64,000 bases of DNA. It comes from SKVR01 sp037441525 (lineage in GTDB: Bacteria > Bacteroidota > Bacteroidia > Bacteroidales > UBA7960). Both the position numbers and the translations under genes were made by a program. The DNA is taken from contig JBBISA010000001.1 of NCBI GenBank assembly GCA_037441525.1, forward strand, positions 62,001 to 126,000, written 5' to 3'. Position 1 is the first letter of the stretch; the number at the start of each line of letters is the position of its first letter. Below, piece by piece: positions 57,724 through 64,000 of the stretch. Below the pieces are notes generated by a model. The model worked only from the letters and a program-made list of their open reading frames with translations, did no database searches and was not told where the DNA came from.

Positions 57724-60366
57724 TTATTGTCTTGCCTTTAAAGCAGTTACCTGTTCCTGCAATACCTTAATTCTCGATTCGGCATCAGCTTGCTTTTTTC
57801 TTTCAATGGCCACAACCTTTTCCGGAGCAATGCTTACAAATCGTTCGTTGCTGAGTTTCTTCATCACAGAATCAAGAAATCCTTGCTGATAGGTAATTTC
57901 CTCCTCCATCTTTTTCAGTTCAGCTTCCAGGTCAATTTCTTCAGAAACTGGCACAAAAAATTCGGTAGTCTGAACAATAAAATTAAATGCATCAACGGGC
58001 TTCTGGGCAACATAGTCCAGCTTTTCGAGATTACATAGTTTCACAACCAGGCTGTCGAAGGTGGTATCTGGCTGATCATCGTTGGTCTTCCTGATAAGAA
58101 GCGCTATGGGTTTTTTTTGCGGAATATTTTTTTCCTGACGCAAATTGCGTACTGCCATAATTACCTGTGATGCAAAATCAAATTTTGAAAGTATACTATC
58201 GTCGGCAGCAACGGGATTTGGTATTGGGGTAATCATAATACTTTCGGGCTCACTATCTTTTTTAAGATACTGATAAATTTCCTCAGTAATAAATGGCATG
58301 AAAGGATGAAGAACTTTCAGCAATTTAGTGAAGATATCAATGGTTTTATCGTAGGTGAGGGCGTCTATGGGTTGCAAATAGGCTGGTTTGATCATTTCGA
58401 GATACCAGGAGCAGAAATCGTCCCAGATAAGCTTATAAACTGACATTAGTGCATCTGTAATGCGGTATTTCAGAAAATGATCTTCAATTGTAGCAAGGGT
58501 TTTATTGAAATTGGCTTCAAACCATTCTATGGCTACCCTGCTGCTATCTGGTTGGACAAGTTTTTGGTCAATTTCCCAACCCTGGGTTAACCTGAAAGCA
58601 TTCCAAATTTTATTGCAAAAGTTGCGTCCCTGTTCGCAAAGGGATTCATCAAATAAAAGGTCGTTGCCTGCCGGGGCCGAAAAGAGCATTCCTACCCTTA
58701 CTCCATCAGCTCCAAACTGGTCAATCAAATTAAGGGGATCGGGTGAATTACCCAAGGACTTCGACATTTTTCGACCCTGCTTGTCGCGCACAATGCCATG
58801 CAGGTAAACGCTTCTGAATGGAACGTCATTCTGGTATTCGAGCCCGGCCATGATCATCCGCGCCACCCAGAAAAACAGTATTTCAGGGGCTGTAACCAAA
58901 TCGTCGGTGGGGTAATAGTACTTAATATCTTCATTATCAGGATTGTTGATGCCGTCGAAAACCGAAATGGGCCACAACCATGAACTAAACCAGGTGTCCA
59001 ATACATCTTCATCCTGCCTCAGGTCGGCAAGTGTGAGTTTATTATTGAATCTTTGTCTGGCCAATGCCAATGCGTCGTCTGCATTTTTGGCAACAACAAC
59101 CTCCCCTGTAGGCAGGTACCATGCAGGTATCCTATGCCCCCACCATAACTGGCGACTAATACACCAGTCGCGCACGTTTTCCATCCAGTGGCGATAAATA
59201 TTCTTCATCCTTGCCGGATAAAACTTTATCTTATCATCCATCACTACATCAAGTGCCGGCTTGGCGAGGTGCTCCATTTTAAGAAACCATTGCAGCGAAA
59301 GCTTTGGCTCTATTACTTCGTCGGTTCTTTCTGAATACCCTACTTTGTTGGTAATCTCTTCAATTTTTACCAAATGTCCTTTTTCCTCAAGTTCCCGGAC
59401 AATTTTTTTCCTGACAGCAAAACGATCTTCTCCGATATAAATTTCTGCCTTCTCGTTTAATGTTCCGTTAGGGTTGAAAATATCAATAGTGGGAAGGTGA
59501 TACTTAATCCCAAGGTTATAGTCATTAATATCATGGGCCGGGGTAACCTTCAGGGCTCCTGTACCAAATTCACGGTCAACATACTCATCAAATATAAAAG
59601 GAACAGGCCGGTTAATGAGAGGAACCAATGCCCTTTTTCCCCTCAGATGGGCATATCTGTTGTCTTCAGGATGGACACATATAGCTGTATCGCCAAGTAT
59701 TGTTTCCGGACGGGTGGTTGCAATGGTAACATACTCATCTGAAGTGCCTTCTATTTTATAACGCAGGTAATAAAATTTCGACTGAAGCTCTTTATAAATA
59801 ACTTCTTCGTCTGAAAGCGCCGTTAGTGCCTTTGGGTCCCAGTTTACCATACGTACTCCACGGTAAATCAGTCCTTTATGATACAGGTCTGCAAACACAT
59901 TAATTACCGATGCTGAAAGTTTTTCGTCCATTGTAAAGGCCGTGCGGTCCCAATCGCACGATGCGCCCAGCTTTTTAAGTTGCTCCAGGATAATGCCGCC
60001 ATGTTTTTCTTTCCATTCCCAGGCATGTTCCAAAAACTCTTTTCGTGTGAGGTTATTTTTATCAATGCCCTGCTCCTTAAGTTTAGCAACTACTTTGGCT
60101 TCAGTGGCAATAGATGCATGGTCGGTACCTGGAACCCAGCACGCGTTTTTTCCCTGCATGCGTGCCCGGCGCACCAAAACATCCTGTATCGTATTGTTGA
60201 GCATGTGCCCCATGTGCAGCACACCTGTTACATTAGGGGGGGGTATGGTTATACAATAAGGTTTCCGTTGGTCGGGTTTTGATGCAAAGTAACCCTTCTG
60301 CATCCAGTAGGAATACCATTTCTCTTCTGCCTGCCTGGATGAATACTGCCTGGGAAGTTCAATCAT
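57724..60366 (-). CDS. valS: Valyl-tRNA synthetase
   Basis: The 880-residue class I synthetase has [14 protein letters not shown] (HIGH box), the CP1 editing domain with [23 protein letters not shown], the KMSKS box in [10 protein letters not shown], an anticodon-binding domain, and a C-terminal coiled-coil (about 805-880). It charges tRNA-Val and edits threonine. Length and order are normal. A -7 box lies upstream at 60480-60487. Confidence 0.97.
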   Translation of the reverse strand: MIELPRQYSSRQAEEKWYSYWMQKGYFASKPDQRKPYCITIPPPNVTGVLHMGHMLNNTIQDVLVRRARMQGKNACWVPGTDHASIATEAKVVAKLKEQGIDKNNLTRKEFLEHAWEWKEKHGGIILEQLKKLGASCDWDRTAFTMDEKLSASVINVFADLYHKGLIYRGVRMVNWDPKALTALSDEEVIYKELQSKFYYLRYKIEGTSDEYVTIATTRPETILGDTAICVHPEDNRYAHLRGKRALVPLINRPVPFIFDEYVDREFGTGALKVTPAHDINDYNLGIKYHLPTIDIFNPNGTLNEKAEIYIGEDRFAVRKKIVRELEEKGHLVKIEEITNKVGYSERTDEVIEPKLSLQWFLKMEHLAKPALDVVMDDKIKFYPARMKNIYRHWMENVRDWCISRQLWWGHRIPAWYLPTGEVVVAKNADDALALARQRFNNKLTLADLRQDEDVLDTWFSSWLWPISVFDGINNPDNEDIKYYYPTDDLVTAPEILFFWVARMIMAGLEYQNDVPFRSVYLHGIVRDKQGRKMSKSLGNSPDPLNLIDQFGADGVRVGMLFSAPAGNDLLFDESLCEQGRNFCNKIWNAFRLTQGWEIDQKLVQPDSSRVAIEWFEANFNKTLATIEDHFLKYRITDALMSVYKLIWDDFCSWYLEMIKPAYLQPIDALTYDKTIDIFTKLLKVLHPFMPFITEEIYQYLKKDSEPESIMITPIPNPVAADDSILSKFDFASQVIMAVRNLRQEKNIPQKKPIALLIRKTNDDQPDTTFDSLVVKLCNLEKLDYVAQKPVDAFNFIVQTTEFFVPVSEEIDLEAELKKMEEEITYQQGFLDSVMKKLSNERFVSIAPEKVVAIERKKQADAESRIKVLQEQVTALKARQ

Positions 60367-60479
60367 AATCTTTAGCTTTGTAAGAAAATTTTTTACTGAT
60401 TTTTCAGTTTATATTATGTAAATAATCATTTTTTCCGGATTATTTTTTGCTTCATACCAAGCTGCCGCGAAAAAACACG

Positions 60480-60487
60480 CAAAGATA
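60480..60487 (-). promoter_or_regulatory. Bacteroidota -7 box of valS
   Basis: TATCTTTG on the minus strand fits TAnnTTTG and lies 113 bp upstream of the valS ATG. Confidence 0.4.
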
Positions 60488-60603
60488 ATGAGATTAACAA
60501 TTGGCATACTTCATTCTTTTAAGGTATCGATATGAAGTTTAAAAACAACCCGATAGTGGTTTTGAATAAATAATTACCCGCTAGGCTTAAAAGATTATAA
60601 ACC

Positions 60604-61359
60604 ATGGTACAAAAAAAAACCTTCTTACTGCTCTTCTCTCTCAATATCTGTTTCTTAACTTTTTATGCTGGTACCAGTTATAGCCAAAACCGAAATCCCC
60701 TGGATTTGCAGGATTTTGATGGGTTTACCAATCAACAATACGCCAATTGGCTTGCTCAGGATGGTTGGCCCGTCGAAAAACTAAACTCCGGTGCCAATGT
60801 TGAATTTCTTTCTGATGCCGAAAAAAACCTTATCCTGGCTATGAACATAATACGGTTCGACCCTCCAAAATATTCCAGGCTATACATATACCCTCGTTTG
60901 CAATATTTCCAGGGTACTTCTTTTCACTTTCCCGGAAAAGTTCCGTTAAGGACCAAAGAAGGTATAGAAGCCGTGCGCGAATTGTACCTTGAATTGCTTG
61001 ATACCAAACCCATGGAAATTTTCATTCCTTCTCGTGGCATAAGCAGGGCATCGAAAGACCATGCCGTTTATTTGAAAAATACAGGTCAGACGAGCCACGA
61101 AGGGCAGGGGGGAATGAGTGCCAGGATTTCAAAATATGGCCAATGGAAACGAGGCATCGCCGAAAACCTTCAATGGGCTGCATCTAATGCACATGAGGCA
61201 GTGGTAAGTCTTATGATTGATGACGGTATTAGAAGTCGCGGGCATCGTAAAAACATTCTCAACCCTGCTTACAGATTAGTAGGGGTTGGGGTTGAACCGC
61301 ATCCGCGCTGGCAAATTTCTTATGTTATTAATTATGCAGTGGAGTTTATAGAAAAATGA
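60604..61359 (+). CDS. CAP (SCP-like) domain extracellular protein
   Basis: The 251-residue protein has a signal peptide (hydrophobic 5-22) and a CAP domain from about residue 75: LSDAEKNLILAMNIIRFDPP, then SRASKDHAVYLKNTGQTSHEG with the CAP histidine, AENLQWA, and SRGHRKNILNPAYRLVGVG with the second histidine region. CAP proteins of bacteria are secreted and usually of unknown activity. A terminator follows immediately. Confidence 0.87.
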   Translation: MVQKKTFLLLFSLNICFLTFYAGTSYSQNRNPLDLQDFDGFTNQQYANWLAQDGWPVEKLNSGANVEFLSDAEKNLILAMNIIRFDPPKYSRLYIYPRLQYFQGTSFHFPGKVPLRTKEGIEAVRELYLELLDTKPMEIFIPSRGISRASKDHAVYLKNTGQTSHEGQGGMSARISKYGQWKRGIAENLQWAASNAHEAVVSLMIDDGIRSRGHRKNILNPAYRLVGVGVEPHPRWQISYVINYAVEFIEK

Positions 61360-61395
61360 ATCCGGAATCTTTTGCTCAAATTCCGGATTCTTTAT
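61359..61395 (+). terminator. Intrinsic terminator after the CAP gene
   Basis: AATCCGGAAT (61359-61368) pairs with ATTCCGGATT (61380-61389) around an 11-base loop, followed by CTTTAT. The stem begins inside the stop codon. Confidence 0.75.
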
Positions 61396-61418
61396 ATTGC
61401 TTTATTCTGCAAAAATCC

Positions 61419-61973
61419 TTAATCCATACTTACAAGAGGATTTGGAATGGTTTTTTTCACAAATATACCACCAATTAAACCGAATATTAGTCCCTGGAAA
61501 ACACCGCCGAATATACTGGAAACTAACATTACCCAAGGTTTAAGAAAAAATTTGGTAAATTTTAATGCCATTTCAAGCTGATCTTCAGGCATGTTGGGGT
61601 TACTTTTCAGAATTTCCTTTTCAGCATTTTCTGTCATTTCAAAAATTAATTCTGGCGCAAGATATTGGTAAAGTATAAAACTGAATGCTCCTGTTACAAC
61701 TCCGATAATAACACCCATTGTAAGCGCATAAACCACGCATTGACCGTATGAAACATATCCACCCAGGTTTTGATCCCTATGGGCAATCAATGCATAAATA
61801 GTTCCCCCAAAAGCAATTACAATGGCAAAAAAACCTAACCATCGGTTTTGCATCTGGCCAGAAAGATAAAGTATCAGCGTGTAAATAATCAACGCACCCG
61901 AAATCATAAGTGCATGAATAAGAGCCGGTTTAAAAATTCCCTGTTTTTCAGGCTTTATGTCAATGTTTTCCAT
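61419..61973 (-). CDS. DUF4199 membrane protein
   Basis: The 184-residue protein has four hydrophobic helices and fits DUF4199, a family nearly confined to Bacteroidota: ISGALIIYTLILYLSG, YVSYGQCVVYALTMGVIIG, and a C-terminal glycine-rich helix FGGVFQGLIFGLIGGIF. Function is not established. Upstream it faces the SRP RNA gene. Confidence 0.85.
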   Translation of the reverse strand: MENIDIKPEKQGIFKPALIHALMISGALIIYTLILYLSGQMQNRWLGFFAIVIAFGGTIYALIAHRDQNLGGYVSYGQCVVYALTMGVIIGVVTGAFSFILYQYLAPELIFEMTENAEKEILKSNPNMPEDQLEMALKFTKFFLKPWVMLVSSIFGGVFQGLIFGLIGGIFVKKTIPNPLVSMD

Positions 61974-62112
61974 GTTAAAATTGGTTTGATGAAACGTTTT
62001 TTACAAAATCACTGCAAATATAAAAGATATAATGGTATTATGTTCTTTAAGAAAATATTTAATGAGTCAATTTAAAATTAAAATTCATGATGGTGGGGTT
62101 GGTAAAATTTTA

Positions 62113-62120
62113 TACTTTTG
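62113..62120 (+). promoter_or_regulatory. Bacteroidota -7 box of the SRP RNA gene
   Basis: TACTTTTG fits TAnnTTTG and ends six bases before the predicted 5' end of the RNA. Confidence 0.6.
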
Positions 62121-62125
62121 CACTC

Positions 62126-62216
62126 GCAAGTCTGGTACGACCAGCTCCTGCTGAACTCCCCCAGGACCGGAAGGTAGCAAGGGTAAGCGGTCGTAGCGGT
62201 GCGATACTGGACTTGC
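62126..62216 (+). ncRNA. ffs: Small bacterial signal recognition particle RNA (4.5S)
   Basis: GCAAGTC at 62126-62132 pairs with GACTTGC at 62210-62216, closing a rod-like hairpin of about 91 bases. The apical region contains the conserved Ffh-binding sequence CAGGACCGGAAGGTAGCAAG with the GGAA-type tetraloop. A T-run follows directly as terminator. It binds Ffh and directs membrane-protein targeting. The transaldolase gene begins 40 bp later. Confidence 0.95.
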
Positions 62217-62256
62217 TTTTTTTTGCTTTTTCAGTCCTTCACAAATATAAACTCCT

Positions 62257-62907
62257 ATGAAATTTTTTATTGATACCGCTAACCTTAATCAAATTAAGGA
62301 AGCAAATGATCTTGGTGTGCTTGACGGGGTAACAACCAATCCTTCATTAATGGCTAAAGAAGGAATTAAAGGCCACAATCTCATCATGCAACATTATATC
62401 GATATTTGTAATATTGTTGATGGCGATGTAAGTGCCGAAGTAATTTCTACCGATTTTGACGGCATTGTGAAAGAAGGTCATGCCCTGGCCGAACTTCATC
62501 CGCAAATTGTTGTAAAGGTACCTATGATAAAGGACGGGGTAAAAGCCATCAAATATTTCACTTCCAAAGGTATCAGAACCAATTGTACACTGGTATTTTC
62601 TCCAGGCCAGGCTATTTTGGCTGCAAAAGCAGGTGCTTCCTATGTTTCACCATTTATGGGCAGGCTCGATGATGTTTCTTTTGATGGAGTTGAACTGATT
62701 CAGCAAATTGTTGGTATTTATTCTATGCATGGTTTCGAAACCCAGGTTCTGGCAGCAAGTGTTCGCAGCAGTTTGCATATTGTAAGATGTGCCGAAGTAG
62801 GTGCCGATGTTGTTACCTGCCCGTTGGAGCCGATTTTAGGCCTGCTAAAACATCCTCTTACCGATATCGGATTAGCAAAATTCCTGGCCGATCATAATAT
62901 GAAATAA
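62257..62907 (+). CDS. Transaldolase, TalC/fructose-6-phosphate aldolase type
   Basis: The 216-residue protein matches the short transaldolase subfamily: MKFFIDTANLNQIKEAND, GVTTNPSLMAKEG, the Schiff-base Lys in IVVKVPMIKDG, and TNCTLVFSPGQAILAAKAGA. Members act either as transaldolase in the pentose phosphate pathway or as fructose-6-phosphate aldolase, and the sequence does not settle which. A terminator follows. Confidence 0.92.
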   Translation: MKFFIDTANLNQIKEANDLGVLDGVTTNPSLMAKEGIKGHNLIMQHYIDICNIVDGDVSAEVISTDFDGIVKEGHALAELHPQIVVKVPMIKDGVKAIKYFTSKGIRTNCTLVFSPGQAILAAKAGASYVSPFMGRLDDVSFDGVELIQQIVGIYSMHGFETQVLAASVRSSLHIVRCAEVGADVVTCPLEPILGLLKHPLTDIGLAKFLADHNMK

Positions 62908-62930
62908 AGGGAAGTACCCATTTCCCTCTT

Positions 62931-62978
62931 AAGCCATTAAAATACGTCGGATAAAACCGTGTTTTAATGGCTTTTTCT
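62931..62978 (+). terminator. Intrinsic terminator after the transaldolase gene
   Basis: AAGCCATTAAAA (62931-62942) pairs with TTTTAATGGCTT (62962-62973) around a 19-base loop, followed by TTTC and a T-rich tract. Confidence 0.8.
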
Positions 62979-63071
62979 TTTTACTTTCGCAACAACAAAG
63001 GCCCGGATTTCTTGTTTACAAGGCAGTTTGTAACTTTCGCGATTTTCATAAACCATCTAACACCCATTATT

Positions 63072-64000
63072 ATGTTTCGCTGGATTATATTTTTTGGCTT
63101 AATTCTTTCACAAGGCATTGGCTCTTTATACTCACTTGAGCGCCTGGACCGCATTACTGAATTGCTCCAAAACAACCCTGACAAAGAGTTTTTGATTTAT
63201 GTTTTTGATATTAAAGAGCAAATCGCGGCTCCTGTTCTTTTTCGCACTCAAAAAGCATTCGCTGAAGCTGATTCGCTAAATGCTGATGTAATTTTGATTC
63301 ACATGAACACCTACGGAGGGCTCGTTGATATTGCAGATTCGCTTCGCACCCGCATTATGCAATCAAGAATACCGGTTATGGTCTTCATCGACAACAATGC
63401 TGCCTCCGCAGGCGCCCTTATTTCTATTGCTACCGACAGGATTTATATGCGCCCCGGTGCCAATATTGGTGCTGCTACGGTGGTTGACCAAACAGGGGAG
63501 GTTGTGGCCGATAAATTTCAGTCCTACATGCGCTCAATGATGCGCTCCACAGCAGAAGCGAAAGGACGAGACCCCGAAATTGCCCAGGCAATGGTAGACC
63601 CCTCTATTGTTGTTGAAGGGGTAATCGAAGAAGGAAAAGTACTTACTTTTACTGCATCCGAAGCAATGCGTTGGGGGTTTTGTGAAGGGATAGCTGAAAA
63701 TATTGATGAAGTTATCAAACTGGCTGGATTCGAGAATTACACTTTTGTAAATCAAAAACTGTCAACTATTGGCCGTATTATTAGCTTTCTGATGCATCCT
63801 ATTGTGAGTGGCCTGCTCATTATGCTTATTCTCGGAGGAATTTATTTTGAACTTCAAACACCAGGCGTAGGTTTCCCTATTATTGTAGCATTATCTGCCG
63901 CCCTGGTTTATTTTGCTCCCTTTTACCTCGAAGGATTGGCTTCTAATTGGGAAATTGTGATCTTTATAATCGGTCTTATTTTGCTAGCCATCGAAATATT
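63072..64000 (+). CDS. NfeD-family membrane serine protease, 3' end cut by window edge
   Basis: From the ATG at 63072 the frame is open to the end of the window, at least 309 residues. A signal anchor at 3-20 is followed by a ClpP-like domain: VILIHMNTYGGLVDIADSL, and NNAASAGALISIATD with the likely catalytic Ser. The last 80 residues contain hydrophobic helices (HPIVSGLLIMLILGGIYFE) typical of the long NfeD form. Such proteins act in membrane protein quality control, often with a stomatin partner. The C-terminal OB domain lies outside the window. Confidence 0.88.
   Translation, partial: MFRWIIFFGLILSQGIGSLYSLERLDRITELLQNNPDKEFLIYVFDIKEQIAAPVLFRTQKAFAEADSLNADVILIHMNTYGGLVDIADSLRTRIMQSRIPVMVFIDNNAASAGALISIATDRIYMRPGANIGAATVVDQTGEVVADKFQSYMRSMMRSTAEAKGRDPEIAQAMVDPSIVVEGVIEEGKVLTFTASEAMRWGFCEGIAENIDEVIKLAGFENYTFVNQKLSTIGRIISFLMHPIVSGLLIMLILGGIYFELQTPGVGFPIIVALSAALVYFAPFYLEGLASNWEIVIFIIGLILLAIEI

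Overview
The window looks like a chromosomal segment of a Bacteroidota bacterium, probably Bacteroidales/Marinilabiliales-like. Supporting signs are the TAnnTTTG -7 promoter boxes upstream of many genes, a T9SS C-terminal sorting-domain remnant, a Wzi-family capsule protein, DUF2795 and DUF4199 proteins, and many lipoproteins. Coding density is high. I saw no insertion sequence, prophage, CRISPR array or tRNA.

Layout. 1-1.6 kb: the 5' part of a PP-loop ATPase gene running off the left edge, with a decayed reading frame upstream of it. 1.6-12.2 kb: a GH2-like lipoprotein, threonine aldolase, then a minus-strand run typA, GT2, miaA, ychF that includes two broken genes (an M14 carboxypeptidase and an NSS sodium symporter). 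12.5-20.3 kb: an atypical LuxR-type regulator, a six-gene sulfur/electron-transfer operon (octaheme cytochrome c, cytochrome b561, three rhodanese proteins, anion porin) and a divergent Crp/Fnr regulator. The intergenic region between operon and regulator carries two TTGAT-N4-ATCAA-type boxes. 20.6-26.0 kb: an RND/TolC efflux operon. 26-34.8 kb: an AbgT transporter, an amidohydrolase, and a translationally coupled unit of SSS symporter, class III CoA-transferase and a 2-oxoacid:ferredoxin oxidoreductase with an unusual beta-gamma fusion. 34.9-37.4 kb: an atypical signal peptidase I and an RlmD/RumA-type methyltransferase. 37.6-45.6 kb: methionine genes metH, metF, hom and metY, with a SAM-I riboswitch in the long metY leader. 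46-64 kb: wzi, DUF2795, secA, two membrane proteins, a tandem adenylate kinase, a decayed LamG/T9SS cargo gene, GHL10, an HGSNAT-like protein, valS, a CAP protein, DUF4199, the SRP RNA, transaldolase and an NfeD gene running off the right edge.

How it fits together. The most distinctive system is the 13.1-20.3 kb locus. I infer that quinol electrons pass through the b561 protein to the periplasmic octaheme cytochrome, while exported rhodaneses handle sulfane sulfur and a porin admits small anions. The FNR-type boxes suggest oxygen- or redox-dependent control. The second notable unit couples uptake of a carboxylic acid, CoA activation and a ferredoxin-linked 2-oxoacid step. The methionine genes form a coherent SAM-regulated pathway. 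Several genes are broken (NSS, M14, LamG/T9SS); either the lineage is losing accessory functions or the assembly has local errors.
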